A DNA stretch of 64,000 bases from Massilia agri (GTDB lineage: Bacteria > Pseudomonadota > Gammaproteobacteria > Burkholderiales > Burkholderiaceae_D). The stretch's first letter is position 1. Every line of letters begins with the position of its first letter. Under the pieces are notes generated by a model. That model was not told the DNA's origin. It did not search any database and saw nothing but the letters and a program-made list of their open reading frames with translations. Position numbers and translations under genes: made by a program. This document shows, piece by piece, positions 42,573 to 52,517 of this stretch. The DNA lies in contig NZ_JANUHA010000015.1 in NCBI RefSeq assembly GCF_024753255.1, positions 62,001-126,000 of the forward strand. The letters run 5' to 3'.

Positions 42573-44819
42573 TCAGCTCCAGCTCAGGTCCGTCTTGCTG
42601 AGCGGGAGCTCGCGCACGCGCTTGCCGGTCGCCGCGAAGATCGCATTGCACACGGCCGGCGCGAGCGGCGGCAGGGCGGGTTCGCCCAGGCCGGTCACCG
42701 GGTAGTCGGTCTTGACGAAGTGCATCTCGATCTTCGCAGGCGCATCCGGCATGCGCAGCAGCGGGTAGTCGTGGAAGTTGCTCTGCACGATGCGGCCCTT
42801 CTCGATGTCGAGGGCCGGGTACATCATCGTCGACAGGCCGTCGATCACCGATCCTTCGACCTGGTTCTCGGCGCCCGACAGGTTGACGATCTGCGAACCG
42901 ATGTCGGTCGCCACCACCACCCGGTCCACCTTCAGCTTGCCGTCCTTCGACACCGTCACTTCCGCCACCTGCGCGACATAGCCGCGGTGGCTGAAGTGGA
43001 AGGCGATGCCCTGGCCCTGGCCCCGCGGGAATTTTTTCTTTCCCCAGCCGGCCTGGTCGGCCGCCACCTGCAACACCTTCTTCATGCGCGCCACGCTATA
43101 AGGTTGGCCCCGCTCGCCGGTGCCCGGCACGATGTCGCGGTCGCCCAGCAGCTCCATGCGGAACGCCAAGGGGTCGCGCCCGCCCGCATGGGCCAGCTCG
43201 TCGATGAAGCTGTGGAAGACCCAGGCGAACACGCAGCTGCCCGGCGCGCGCCACGGGCCCATCGGCACGCGGCATTCCAGGGCGGTCTGCTCCAGCTGGC
43301 AGTTGGCCAGCCAGCGGCCCGGGAACTCGTCGCCCGACAGGTTGCCGCCGCTGCCCGGCTGCAGGATGCTCTTGCCTTCGCGCTCGACCCGGTTGGCGAA
43401 GGTGACGAAGTGGTTGTGCCAGGCCACGGCGCGGCCGTTCGCATCGACGCCGCCGCGCAGGAAGTGGAAGCCGCCCGGGCGGAAGTGGTCGTGCTGGAGG
43501 TCGTCCTCGCGGGTCCAGGTCAGCTTGACCGGCGCCGCGACCTTCTGTGCGATGGCGGTCGCCTCGACGATGAAGTCCGAGCTCAGGCGCCGGCCGAAGC
43601 CGCCGCCGCTGCGGATGATGTGCAGCTGGATCTTCTCTTTCGGGATGCCGAAGGTCGACGTCACCAGGGCCTGGCCGGCGCCCGGGTTCTGGGTCGGCGC
43701 CCACAGTTCCAGTGTTCCTTCCGCCGGCTTGAACCAGGCGGTGCAGTTCTGTGGCTCCATGCTCGCGTGCGAGATGAAGGGGTAGCTGTAGGCCGCTTCG
43801 ACCACCTTGGCCGCCTTGGCCAGGCTGCCCGCGACGTCGCCGTCCCTGCGCACGCTGGTGGCGCCGGGCCTGGCTGCCTGGGCCTTCGCCTGGGCCGTGA
43901 AGTCGGCCCAGCTGTGACCTCCGGCTTCGCCTTCATCCCATTCGACTTCGAGTGCGCGCCGGGCGCGGATCGCGTTCCAGGTCGAGGTGGCGACGATCGC
44001 GACGCCCGGACGCAGGCCGTTCAGGTTGGGCGTGCCCTCGATGATGAAGGCGTCCTTCACGCCCGGCATGGCCTTGATGGCGCCCAGGTTGGCCTTGAGC
44101 GGCTTGCCGCCGAAGACCGGACATTTCGCGTACACGGCGTAGAGCATGCCGGGCAGGCGCACGTCGATGCCGAACAGCGGCTGGCCGCTGACGATGGCGG
44201 CATTGTCGACGCCGCCCACGCGGGTGCCCAGCAGGGTGTAGCTGGCCGGGTCTTTCAGGACCACCTGCGATGCTTCCGGCACCGGCAGCTTTGCTGCGCG
44301 CTCCACCAGCGCGCCATAGGCCAGCCGGCGCTTGGTTCTGCCGTGGACGACGGCGCCTTGCTCGGCCGCGCATTCGGCGACCGGCACGCCCCAGGTCTCG
44401 GCGGCGGCCTGCACCAGCATCATGCGAGCCGCCGCGCCGAGGCGGTGGAAGTTCTCGTAGTTGGTCGGGGTCGAAGTCGAGCCGCCCGCACCCTGGGAAC
44501 CAAACCTTGCCGTATCGAGGTCGCCCTGCACGATGCGCACGTGCTGCCAGGGCACCTCGAGCTGTTCGGCGATCACCATGGGCAGCGAGGTCTTGATGCC
44601 CTGGCCGATCTCCGGCTGCTTCGAGGTCAGGGTCACGCGGCCGTCACGGCCGATGCGGATGAAGGCGTTCGGGACGAATTCCGGGCCAGGCGCGCCGGCG
44701 GCGCGGGCTGTGGCAGCCAGGGCGCCTTCGGCCGACATGCCGAGCATGAAGGCGGCGCCGACGCTGCCGGCCCGCAGGAAGCCGCGGCGCGATGCCGAAA
44801 ACGGGAGCGTGCGCTTCAT
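42573..44819 (-). CDS. xanthine-dehydrogenase-family molybdenum subunit (isoquinoline 1-oxidoreductase beta type)
   Basis: 748 residues with a Tat leader ([20 protein letters not shown]). The molybdenum-binding half contains [30 protein letters not shown], and the C-terminal [21 protein letters not shown], whose GEP glutamate is the expected catalytic base. Together with the [2Fe-2S] subunit it forms a periplasmic hydroxylase or aldehyde oxidase; isoquinoline itself is only the family name. The ATG overlaps the small-subunit stop (ATGA), so the order is small then large. Confidence 0.9.
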   Translation of the reverse strand: MKRTLPFSASRRGFLRAGSVGAAFMLGMSAEGALAATARAAGAPGPEFVPNAFIRIGRDGRVTLTSKQPEIGQGIKTSLPMVIAEQLEVPWQHVRIVQGDLDTARFGSQGAGGSTSTPTNYENFHRLGAAARMMLVQAAAETWGVPVAECAAEQGAVVHGRTKRRLAYGALVERAAKLPVPEASQVVLKDPASYTLLGTRVGGVDNAAIVSGQPLFGIDVRLPGMLYAVYAKCPVFGGKPLKANLGAIKAMPGVKDAFIIEGTPNLNGLRPGVAIVATSTWNAIRARRALEVEWDEGEAGGHSWADFTAQAKAQAARPGATSVRRDGDVAGSLAKAAKVVEAAYSYPFISHASMEPQNCTAWFKPAEGTLELWAPTQNPGAGQALVTSTFGIPKEKIQLHIIRSGGGFGRRLSSDFIVEATAIAQKVAAPVKLTWTREDDLQHDHFRPGGFHFLRGGVDANGRAVAWHNHFVTFANRVEREGKSILQPGSGGNLSGDEFPGRWLANCQLEQTALECRVPMGPWRAPGSCVFAWVFHSFIDELAHAGGRDPLAFRMELLGDRDIVPGTGERGQPYSVARMKKVLQVAADQAGWGKKKFPRGQGQGIAFHFSHRGYVAQVAEVTVSKDGKLKVDRVVVATDIGSQIVNLSGAENQVEGSVIDGLSTMMYPALDIEKGRIVQSNFHDYPLLRMPDAPAKIEMHFVKTDYPVTGLGEPALPPLAPAVCNAIFAATGKRVRELPLSKTDLSWS

Positions 44820-45295
44820 TTCTTGCCCTTTCCAGTGGCGGCGATCTCGGCCGCGCGGTGGATGCCGGCGCGGATGCGGGTGTAGGTGGCGCAGCGGCAC
44901 AGATTGCCCGCCATCGCCTCGTCGATCTGGGCGTCGCTCGGCTTCGGATGCTGCTTGAGGAGGTGGCAGGCCGTCATGATCTGGCCGGCCTGGCAGTAGC
45001 CGCACTGGGGCACGTCGAGTTCCTGCCAGGCCTGCTGCAGCGGATGCCGGGCATTGGCATCCAGGCCCTCGATGGTGGTGATCTTCTGCTTGCCGAGGCT
45101 GGACACCGGCAGCACGCAGGAGCGCGCCGGCACGCCGTCGACGTGCACGGTGCAGGCGCCGCACTGGCCGAGCCCGCAGCCATACTTGCTGCCGACCAGG
45201 CCGAGCGTGTCGCGCAGCGCCCAGAGCAAAGGCGTATCCGGTTCGACATCGACGGCCTGCGTCTTGCCGTTGATGTTCAGGGTGTATTTACTCAT
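44816..45295 (-). CDS. [2Fe-2S] subunit of the xanthine-dehydrogenase-family enzyme
   Basis: 159 residues. The plant-type [2Fe-2S] cluster is [13 protein letters not shown] with a further Cys in RSCVLPV (about residues 40-63), and the second cluster is [11 protein letters not shown] with [15 protein letters not shown] near 100-135. It passes electrons from the molybdenum subunit. No signal peptide, which is normal for subunits that hitch-hike through Tat. Divergent from the diguanylate cyclase. Confidence 0.92.
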   Translation of the reverse strand: MSKYTLNINGKTQAVDVEPDTPLLWALRDTLGLVGSKYGCGLGQCGACTVHVDGVPARSCVLPVSSLGKQKITTIEGLDANARHPLQQAWQELDVPQCGYCQAGQIMTACHLLKQHPKPSDAQIDEAMAGNLCRCATYTRIRAGIHRAAEIAATGKGKK

Positions 45296-45365
45296 GGGTG
45301 GTCCTCGTCCGTCTGCGGGAAACCTGAAATGCTAATCGAAAATCCGGGGGATCGACAGTGCCAGC

Positions 45366-45394
45366 TTGCAATGTCTCACGAGTAAGTGTTATAT
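45366..45394 (+). promoter_or_regulatory. promoter of the diguanylate cyclase gene
   Basis: TTGCAA (45366-45371), a 17-bp spacer and TTATAT (45389-45394). Transcription would begin near 45401, leaving about 78 nt of leader. Confidence 0.5.
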
Positions 45395-45461
45395 ACAATT
45401 GCAACGCGGAATGAAACTCGTCAGGACCAGGGAATATGTAATACTTTGTCATTCTACTGAG

Positions 45462-45480
45462 CATTTCCGTCAAATTTCAT
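45462..45480 (-). repeat. 19-bp block shared, in inverse orientation, with 27493-27511
   Basis: CATTTCCGTCAAATTTCAT here is the exact reverse complement of the block at 27493-27511. It abuts and overlaps the cyclase start codon, so it could affect translation as well as transcription. Confidence 0.6.
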
Positions 45481-47464
45481 GGTGATATCAAGGTCGCGCC
45501 TGAGGTCCGCCAATCTGAAGCTGCGCCTGGCATGCGTCGCTGCGGCCCTGGTATTCGCCGCGACCTTGCTGGTGACGCTATCGACCCTCTCGGTCGCCGA
45601 ACGCGGCATGAAGTCGGTGATCGGTGACCAGCAGTACACGATGCTGGCGGGGGCTGCTTCCTTCATGGACGACCGCATCGGCGCGCGCATGGCCCAGATC
45701 GAGGCGCTGGGCGCCGGGATTCCACCGGCGCTGCGCACCGACTGGAAGAACCTGCCTGCCTTCCTCGCCGGCCAGGTGCGCCTGTGGGGCGCCGATGAGT
45801 ACCTGAACCTGGTGGTGTTCGACAGCGAGGGCGACATGAAGCTCTCGCTGCGCGAACTGCCCGGACCGACCTCCCTGAATGCGCGCGGCACCGACTACTT
45901 CGACAGGGCGCTGGAAGAACGCCGCAGCGTGATCTCCCGGCCCATGCGCAGCCGCCTGACGGGCAACCACATCGTGGTGTTCAGCACGCCGGTCAAGGAC
46001 GAGTCGGGGGCCGTGGTCGCGGTGCTGACCGGCAGCGTGGACCTGCGCCGCTCCGGCTTCCTGCGCCAGATCGGCGCGCTCAAGCCGGGCAAGTCCGGTT
46101 ACCTCTTCATCATGACCGCCGAGGGCGTCGTGATCGACCACCCGGACCAGTCGCGCCTGTTCGAACATGTCAGCAGCACCCCGGGAAGCAACTACGGGAC
46201 CGACAGGGCGCTGGCCGGTTTCGAAGGCTGGCTGGAGGCGCGCAGCAAGGACGGGACCGAATCGATCTACGCCTACAAGCGCCTGCGCACGACCGGCTGG
46301 ATCCTGGCGGCGCGCTATCCGCAGCGGGAAGCCTTCGCGCCGATGGCCGCGATGCGCCACAATGCCTTCTTCAGCGCGGGCGGGCTGGCGCTGGCCGCCG
46401 GGCTGCTGGCCTGGGTGCTGGTGTTCCGCCTGCTCGCACCCCTGCAGGAACTGCGCGACAACGTGGCCGCGATCCGTCACGACGGCGCCGAGATCGAGGT
46501 GCTGCGCGACGGCCGCAGGGACGAGATCGGCGAGCTGGGCCGGGCCTTCCACGCCCTCATGGCCGAACGCGAGCGCGCCGAGAGCGGGCGCGCGGCCAGC
46601 GAGAAGCGCCTGCGCCTCATCGCCGACAACCTGCCCGTGCTGATCTCCTACATGGACCGCGAGCACCGTTTCCAGTTCGGGAACGCCACCTACGAAAAGT
46701 GGTTCGGGGTGACGCCGGAGCAGCTCGAAGGCATGCCGGTGTCCAGCCTGCTGGGCGATGGCATCGCGGCCGAGGTCTTCCCGCACCTGGAACAAGCTTT
46801 CGCGGGACACAGCGTGACCCATGAGATCCGCATCCCGGTGCGCGGCGATCCGCGCATCCTGCAGGCGACCTATATCCCCGATTTGCAGCCGGACGGCAGC
46901 GTGGCCGGCGTGTATTCGCTGGTGCACGACATGACCCACGTGAAGGAAGTCGAGGAACAGCTGCAGCAGCTCGCGCGCATCGACACCCTGACCGGCATCG
47001 CCAACCGCCGCATGTTCGGCGAGAGCCTGCACCACGCCCTCGATCGCGCACGCAGGAGCGGCCGGCCGCTGGCCCTGGCCTACCTCGACATCGACCACTT
47101 CAAGCGCATCAACGACACCCACGGCCACGGCGTGGGCGACGAGGTGCTGAAGGAGTTCGCGCGCCGCCTGACGGTGGGCGTGCGCGCCACCGACACGCCG
47201 GCCCGGCTGTCGGGGGACGAGTTCGTCGTCATCCTCGAGGAGATCGGGGGGAGGGTCGAGGCCGAGCGCATCGCCGCCAAGATCGTCGAGGCGATGCGCA
47301 CGCCCTTCCGGACCAGCGCGGGGCTGGTGCAGGCCTCGACCAGCGTGGGCGTGGCGCTGTCGATGCCGACGCAGAACCAGGAGCAGTTGCTGGCGGCGGC
47401 CGACAGCGGGCTGTATGCGGCAAAGGGGAAGGGGAGGAACGGTTACGCCTTCTTCGAAGTCTGA
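45479..47464 (+). CDS. membrane diguanylate cyclase (dCache-HAMP-PAS-GGDEF)
   Basis: 661 residues. TM1 at 18-38 and TM2 at about 295-313 bracket a periplasmic dCache-like sensor. HAMP follows to about 365, PAS at about 375-495 (LPVLISYMDREHRFQFGNAT), and GGDEF from 500. The active-site loop is SGDEF (578-582), a functional variant, with an inhibitory RxxD site (RATD) five residues before it. It makes c-di-GMP. No clear ribosome site precedes the ATG at 45479. Confidence 0.9.
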   Translation: MVISRSRLRSANLKLRLACVAAALVFAATLLVTLSTLSVAERGMKSVIGDQQYTMLAGAASFMDDRIGARMAQIEALGAGIPPALRTDWKNLPAFLAGQVRLWGADEYLNLVVFDSEGDMKLSLRELPGPTSLNARGTDYFDRALEERRSVISRPMRSRLTGNHIVVFSTPVKDESGAVVAVLTGSVDLRRSGFLRQIGALKPGKSGYLFIMTAEGVVIDHPDQSRLFEHVSSTPGSNYGTDRALAGFEGWLEARSKDGTESIYAYKRLRTTGWILAARYPQREAFAPMAAMRHNAFFSAGGLALAAGLLAWVLVFRLLAPLQELRDNVAAIRHDGAEIEVLRDGRRDEIGELGRAFHALMAERERAESGRAASEKRLRLIADNLPVLISYMDREHRFQFGNATYEKWFGVTPEQLEGMPVSSLLGDGIAAEVFPHLEQAFAGHSVTHEIRIPVRGDPRILQATYIPDLQPDGSVAGVYSLVHDMTHVKEVEEQLQQLARIDTLTGIANRRMFGESLHHALDRARRSGRPLALAYLDIDHFKRINDTHGHGVGDEVLKEFARRLTVGVRATDTPARLSGDEFVVILEEIGGRVEAERIAAKIVEAMRTPFRTSAGLVQASTSVGVALSMPTQNQEQLLAAADSGLYAAKGKGRNGYAFFEV

Positions 47465-47487
47465 TGTGGCTTTCGTTGGTGGGCAGA

Positions 47488-48834
47488 TCACAAGCCCTGA
47501 GGGTAGGTCTCCGGCGGCTCCCCGGAATGCCACCCGCTCGTCGCGTCCAGCGGCGTCACCGCACTGGTGCGGTCGATGTGGATGATCCCATCGAACTGGC
47601 GCGGCAGCTGGGCCATGAAGTAATGGCTCTGGCGCTCGGTGCGCGGCAGGTAGAGCACGCCGATCGCGCGCTCCAGGCGTTCCTCCATGAGCACGTCGCG
47701 CGCCGGTCCGGGATCGCGCAGCGGCAGGAAGAAGCGTTCCATTCCCACCTCGTGCAGCAGGTGCTCGTAGCTGCCCGGCATCCCCGGGCGTACGTGCTTG
47801 TGCAGGGCCGGGCCGTCCCATTCCGAAGCGGCCGTCACCCGCCCGTCGTAGGTGCTGAAGCCGATCAGGCAGGCGTCCCGGCCGTAGGCCTTGCGCGCCA
47901 GCTCGCCGACGTTCCACTCGCCCTGGCGCCCGATCTCGGTGGCGCGCGCGTCGCCGATATGGGAGTTGTGTTCCCACACGACGATCCTGGCGGGCTTGCC
48001 TTCGCGCGAAAGATGGCGCGCGAGCGCGTCCAGGGTGTCGGCCATGTGGCTGTCGCGCAGGTTCCAGGACGAGATGCGGCCGCGGAACATGGTGCGGTAA
48101 TACTCTTCGGCGTTCTTGACCAGGCGCGCATTCTGCTGGGCGTAGAAGAAGGCGTCCTCGGGGCTGGCCTCGCCGGCGCCGCCATCGCGCATATAGTCGA
48201 AGGCGCGTTGCTGCAGTTCGGTGAGCGCCGCGTGTACGCCCTGCTGGCAGGATTCGGACAGGCCGACGCCGGTGGCGTAGCCGTAGTGCTGGCTGTCTTC
48301 GCCGTAGTGGTCGAAGCAGGCGTAGCGGCGCCGGGTTTCCTCGGCCGCTACAGGGTCGACCTGCTCGAGGTAGCGCAGCACTTCCTGGATCGAGGTGAAC
48401 AGGCTGTACAGGTCGAGGCCGTAGAAGCCGGCCTTGTCCTTGCCGGCGCGGTCGTTGCGCTGGCGGAGCCACTCGACGAAATTCAGGACCGAGGTATTGC
48501 GCCACATCCAGGCCGGGAAGCGTTCGAAGCCTCCTAGGGCCGCGCGGCCGTCCTCGTCGCTGCCTTCGCCGCGCACGTAGCGGTTGACGCGCCAGGCGTC
48601 CGGCCAGTCGGCCTCCACCGCGACTGCCGTAAAGCCCTTCTCTTCGATCAGGCGTTGGGTGATGCGTGCACGCTCGTCGTAGAACTCGGCGGTGCCGTGG
48701 GTCGCTTCGCCCAGCAGGACGAAGCGGGCGTCGCCGACCAGCGCGAGCAGCGGGTCGTAGTCGGCGTCACCCCCGCTGAGCGGATGGGCGGCGGCGCGGA
48801 TGGCGCCGGTTTCATAGGCGGTGACGGTGACCAT
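47488..48834 (-). CDS. erythromycin esterase-family protein
   Basis: 448 residues of the EreA/ChaN-like group: LLGEATHGTAEFYDERARIT near residue 37, AVAVEADWPDAWRVNRYVRG near 71, and RIVVWEHNSHIGDARATEIG about residue 280. Histidine and glutamate residues of the family core are present. Bacterial members of this size are often linked to phosphoribosyltransferases; here such a gene lies two genes away on the same strand. Macrolide hydrolysis should not be assumed. Confidence 0.85.
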   Translation of the reverse strand: MVTVTAYETGAIRAAAHPLSGGDADYDPLLALVGDARFVLLGEATHGTAEFYDERARITQRLIEEKGFTAVAVEADWPDAWRVNRYVRGEGSDEDGRAALGGFERFPAWMWRNTSVLNFVEWLRQRNDRAGKDKAGFYGLDLYSLFTSIQEVLRYLEQVDPVAAEETRRRYACFDHYGEDSQHYGYATGVGLSESCQQGVHAALTELQQRAFDYMRDGGAGEASPEDAFFYAQQNARLVKNAEEYYRTMFRGRISSWNLRDSHMADTLDALARHLSREGKPARIVVWEHNSHIGDARATEIGRQGEWNVGELARKAYGRDACLIGFSTYDGRVTAASEWDGPALHKHVRPGMPGSYEHLLHEVGMERFFLPLRDPGPARDVLMEERLERAIGVLYLPRTERQSHYFMAQLPRQFDGIIHIDRTSAVTPLDATSGWHSGEPPETYPQGL

Positions 48835-48846
48835 GGCGCATGGCTG

Positions 48847-49599
48847 TCAGTGCAGGGTGCGGCTGCCCGGCTCGGCATTGGACGGCAGGTAGGGCGTCGT
48901 TTCGCCGGCCTGCCGGGTCTTCGGCAGCGCCAGGCTGCCGACCGAGTAGCGGTGCGTGCTGCTGCGCATCAGGAGGGCCAGGCCGGCCAGGCCGACCAGC
49001 AGGCCGGCGGGATTGCGCCGCATCACGCCGAGCAGTCCCAGCAGGCTGCCGCCGAGCAGGGCGGAATCGGTGCCGCGGCCTGCGCCGAAGGCGCCGCCGA
49101 GGCGCTCGCCCAGGTCCTGGAGCACGCCCGCCAGGCCGCCGCCATGGCCATAGCGCTCGTCGTGGTCGTAGCGGTTGCGGCTGGCCCAGGAGCGCTCGGC
49201 CTCGTAGCGTTCCTGCGCTGCCTGCGCTTCGCGGCGGGCGCGCTCGCGCGCATGATCGGCTTCGGCCGCGACGCGCTCTTCGGCCTCGTGCGCACCGTGA
49301 CGGACGCGGTCGAGCAGCGGCGCGGCCTGGGCCTGCAGCTTGCCGGCTCCGCGCGAGATGGCGTCGGCTGCACTGCCGCCGAGTGCGCCGAGGCTTTCGC
49401 CGGCGCTGTGCAGGGCGTGGTCGACCGTCCTGCCCGTGCGCGCGGCGCCGCTCTTCAGCGCGGACACCGCGCGCGAGCGCCGCGCCGACCCGCGTTCGGG
49501 GTCGAGCAGGTACATCAGGAGCGCGCCCGCCGCGGCTGCGCCCAGCCACTTGCCCACACTGCCCACATCGGTTGCCGTCTCGGTTGGAATTGGTTTCAT
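48847..49599 (-). CDS. hypothetical membrane protein with a long helical linker
   Basis: 250 residues. A hydrophobic segment (GKWLGAAAAGALLMYLLDPE, 16-35), a long charged helical stretch (HEAEERVAAEADHARERARR and so on, to about 150), then a Gly-rich region and a second hydrophobic segment (NPAGLLVGLAGLALLMRS). ATG 49599 has AAAGGAGCGGAC upstream. The stop is 12 bp from the esterase start. Family unknown. Confidence 0.65.
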   Translation of the reverse strand: MKPIPTETATDVGSVGKWLGAAAAGALLMYLLDPERGSARRSRAVSALKSGAARTGRTVDHALHSAGESLGALGGSAADAISRGAGKLQAQAAPLLDRVRHGAHEAEERVAAEADHARERARREAQAAQERYEAERSWASRNRYDHDERYGHGGGLAGVLQDLGERLGGAFGAGRGTDSALLGGSLLGLLGVMRRNPAGLLVGLAGLALLMRSSTHRYSVGSLALPKTRQAGETTPYLPSNAEPGSRTLH

Positions 49600-50297
49600 G
49601 TCCGCTCCTTTCTGTTGTTCTGATCCTGCGCGCCGGGCTTCGCCCATGCCTGCGCCAGTAAATCCTGCACTTCCTCGTCGCCGGTCTGCCCGAAGGCCTG
49701 GTAGAACTGCCCGACCGCCTGGAAGCGCGGCGGGGCCAGCGGACAGACCACTTCGTCCGCCTCGTTCTCGAGCAGCCCGACGGTGTCGGGCGCCCCGACC
49801 GGAGCCGCCACGACCAGCCGGGCCGGGCCCTGGCGGCGCAGCACCTGCAGCGCCGCCATCATGGTCGCGCCGGTGGCGATGCCGTCGTCGACCACGATCA
49901 CGCAGCGTCCGGCGATGCGCGGCGCGGCGCGTCCGCCCCGGTAGCGCCGGTCGCGCCGTTCGAGTTCGACCAGCTCGCGCCGCGTGACTTCCTCAACCTG
50001 TTCCTGCGTCACGCCCATCAGCCCGGGTATGCCCGGCTGCAGCACGCGCACGCCGCCGCTGCCGATCGCCCCCATGGCGTACTCTTCCTGGTTCGGCATG
50101 CCCAGCTTGCGCACCAGCAGGACGTCGAGCTCGGCGGCCAGCAGCCGCGCGACTTCGAAGGCGACCGGCACGCCGCCGCGCGGCAGTCCGAGCACCAGCA
50201 GGTCCTCCTGCTCGCCGGGGCCGAGCCGGCGGCGCAGCTGCTGCGCCAGCTCGCGGCCGGCGTGGGTGCGGTCCTTGTAGCCCTGGGTGTCCGGCAT
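49596..50297 (-). CDS. phosphoribosyltransferase-domain protein
   Basis: 233 residues. The PRPP motif VIVVDDGIATGATMMAALQV lies near residue 128, after LGLPRGGVPVAFEVARLLAA near residue 36. The family includes proteins fused to or beside erythromycin esterase homologues, as seen here. ATG 50297 (MPDTQGYKDRT) is taken as the start; an upstream ATG at 50333 would add 12 residues and cannot be excluded. Overlaps the downstream gene by 4 bp. Confidence 0.82.
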   Translation of the reverse strand: MPDTQGYKDRTHAGRELAQQLRRRLGPGEQEDLLVLGLPRGGVPVAFEVARLLAAELDVLLVRKLGMPNQEEYAMGAIGSGGVRVLQPGIPGLMGVTQEQVEEVTRRELVELERRDRRYRGGRAAPRIAGRCVIVVDDGIATGATMMAALQVLRRQGPARLVVAAPVGAPDTVGLLENEADEVVCPLAPPRFQAVGQFYQAFGQTGDEEVQDLLAQAWAKPGAQDQNNRKERT

Positions 50298-50430
50298 GGT
50301 CCAGCGTTTCCAACGGTGACAGCTGACAAACATGGTAAACGGCCGCGCCGCGTGGCGGCGGGGCGCCGCAACGCGTTGCGCGGCCGTCCGGCGGCAGGCC
50401 TGTCCGGGCCTGCGCTGGTCCGGGGGACGC

Positions 50431-50901
50431 CTACTGGATGGTGAGGCGGCGTGCTTCCGTGCCCTGCTTTTTCGGCAGGCTCAGGTGAAGAACGCCATTC
50501 TCGAGCCTTGCCTGCGCCGTCGTGTCGTCGACCTCGGTCGGCAGGGCAAAGCTGCGCTGAAAGCTGCTTGCGGTGCGTTCAGCATACACCACGGTTTCAC
50601 CTTCGCGGCGTTCGTTTGCCCTGCGGCATTGCGCTTCGATCGTGACACGCTGGCCGTCGACCGAGACCTTGACGTCCTCCTTCTCCACGCCGGGAAGTTC
50701 GGCCTGGATCTCGAAGGTTTTCTCGGTCTCCGTCACGTCCAGGCGCGGCGCCATCGCGCCATTGCCCAGGCCGCGCCGGCCCTGCGCCAGCGGTGCGAAA
50801 AAGTCTTCGAACATGCTCTCGACCATGCGCCCGAACTGATCCTCGAAGCTAGCCGGACGGTAGGCCGGGAGCGCGGAACTGCCTCTCCTGATGAGATTCA
50901 T
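50431..50901 (-). CDS. Hsp20/alpha-crystallin small heat-shock protein
   Basis: 156 residues. The crystallin domain (about 50-145) runs from PRLDVTETEKTFEIQAELPG to the classic RSFALPTEVDDTTAQARLEN and GVLHLSLPKKQGTEARRLTI. Start at 50901 is favoured because GGAGG lies 7 bp upstream; an ATG four codons earlier has no such site. ATP-independent holdase activity is expected. Confidence 0.92.
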   Translation of the reverse strand: MNLIRRGSSALPAYRPASFEDQFGRMVESMFEDFFAPLAQGRRGLGNGAMAPRLDVTETEKTFEIQAELPGVEKEDVKVSVDGQRVTIEAQCRRANERREGETVVYAERTASSFQRSFALPTEVDDTTAQARLENGVLHLSLPKKQGTEARRLTIQ

Positions 50902-51026
50902 GATGGCCTCCATGGATGATTGACGAGATTGCCGGCGGATGCCGGCAATCTCTTTATAGGATGCGGAGGGAACAGTTTCAAGCAGGGACGGCCGGTGTGG
51001 ATTCCGGCCCGTCGCCAGGGACGCGT

Positions 51027-51869
51027 TCAGCCGAGCACGCGGCGGTGGAAGCGCAGGTGGTCTTCGACGAAGGTCGAGATGAAGTAGTAGCCGTGGTCGT
51101 AACCGGCGTGGCGGCGCAGGGTCAGCGGCTGGCCCACGCCCAGGCAGGCGGCCTCGAAGGCTTCCGGATACAGCTGTTCGGCCAGGAATTTGTCGGCCAG
51201 TCCCTGGTCGATCAGGATCCCGCCGGGGAAGGGCGCGCCCTGCATTCCCGCCATCAGCTCGGTGGCGTCGTACTGGCGCCAGAGCGCTTCGTCCGGCCCG
51301 AGGTAGCCGCCGAAGGCCTTCCTGCCCCAGGGGCAGCGCATCGGCGCGGCGATCGGGGCGAAGGCGGAGACCGAGCGGAACAGGTCCGGGTTGCGCAGCG
51401 CCAGCATCAGGGCGCCGAGGCCGCCCATCGAATGCCCGAAGATGCCCACGCGCGCCGGATCGGCCGGCAGCGTGTCGAGCACCAGCTGGCGCAGCTCGAG
51501 GATGTGGCTGTACATGCGGTAGTGGCGCGACCAGGGCTCTTGCACTGCATCGACGTAGAAGCCGGCGCCCACGCCGAAGTCCCAGTTGTCGGTCTCGCCC
51601 GGCACGCCGGCGCCGCGCGGGCTGGTGTCGGGCGCGACCAGGATGATGCCTTCCTCGGCGGCCACGCGCTGGGCGCCGGCCTTGATCATGAAGGTCTCCT
51701 CGGTGCAGGTCAGGCCCGCCAGGTAGAACAGCACCGGCAGCGGCTTGTCGCCAGCGCCGGGCGGGAGGTAGACGGAATAGCGCATCGGCAGGCCGATCGC
51801 CTGGGAGTCGAAGGAATGAAAGCGCTGCACGCCGCCGAAGCAGGCGTGTTCATTGAGCAGGTCGGGCAT
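51027..51869 (-). CDS. fghA: S-formylglutathione hydrolase
   Basis: 280 residues. Nucleophile GHSMGGLGALMLALRN, Asp/His triad partners in GGILIDQGLADKFL and HAGYDHGYYFISTFVEDHLR, and the N-terminal PVLFYLAGLTCTEETFMIK are all typical. It completes glutathione-dependent formaldehyde oxidation to formate, which the formate dehydrogenase of this window could then oxidise. The partner alcohol dehydrogenase is not present here. ATG 51869 (MPDLLNEHACFGG) is chosen by family alignment. Confidence 0.94.
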   Translation of the reverse strand: MPDLLNEHACFGGVQRFHSFDSQAIGLPMRYSVYLPPGAGDKPLPVLFYLAGLTCTEETFMIKAGAQRVAAEEGIILVAPDTSPRGAGVPGETDNWDFGVGAGFYVDAVQEPWSRHYRMYSHILELRQLVLDTLPADPARVGIFGHSMGGLGALMLALRNPDLFRSVSAFAPIAAPMRCPWGRKAFGGYLGPDEALWRQYDATELMAGMQGAPFPGGILIDQGLADKFLAEQLYPEAFEAACLGVGQPLTLRRHAGYDHGYYFISTFVEDHLRFHRRVLG

Positions 51870-51932
51870 GATTTTCTTGTGCTTGTGACTATCGATGTCG
51901 TCAGTATGCCCTGCCGCGCGCATGCGTGCCAG

Positions 51933-52517
51933 TCACACGACGCCGAACGCCCCCAATACGGCTCCCAGGGCCAGCAGCCACAGGATGTGCAGGCGGGTGC
52001 GCCAGATCACGAGGCAGCTCGCGCCGGCCAGCAGCCAGAGCGCCCAGTCGCGTTTGCCGCCCTGGCTGCTGGCGGTGCCCAGCAGCCAGCTGGTGGCCAG
52101 CAGCATGCCGATCACCATCGGCGCCATGCCCAGCTTGAAGGCGCGCACGGCGCGCAGCTCGCGGTTGCGGTGGCCCCACTGGGCGACCTGGTAGGTCAGG
52201 ACGGTCGACGGCAGCAGGATGCCGGCCATGGTCGTGGCCACCCCGAGGAAGGCGGCCGCCAGGCTGCCCGTGTTCATGCCCACGTGCCAGCCCATCAGGG
52301 CGACGAACAGCACATTAGGGCCGGGCGCGGCCTAGGCCAGGGCGATCGATTCGCTGAACTGCGATTCGCTGAGCCAGCCCTTGTCTTCGACCAGGTAGCG
52401 GTGCATGTCGCCCGTGGCCGAGATCGCGCCGCCCAGCGAAAGCAGGGACAGCATCAGGTAGTGGATGAAGAGGTCGAGCCAGTCGTGCCAGCCGAACACC
52501 AGCTGCGGCGCGTTCAT
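51933..52517 (-). pseudogene. chromate transporter, second half, with in-frame TAG
   Basis: Reading from ATG 52517: MNAPQLVFGWHDWLDLFIHY through SESQFSESIALA, then TAG at 52334-52332, then the same frame continues AAPGPNVLFVALMGWHVG to the stop at 51933. An intact gene would read Q at the stop, giving the IALAQAAPGPN motif of ChrA proteins (CAG to TAG, one base). 195 codons in total suit the short, one-domain type. Its partner gene (52514-53105) is also broken. Confidence 0.88.

Noticed and set aside
47488..48834. Macrolide resistance by the erythromycin esterase homologue
   Set aside because: The family is broad and many members do not hydrolyse macrolides; nothing in the sequence supports resistance.
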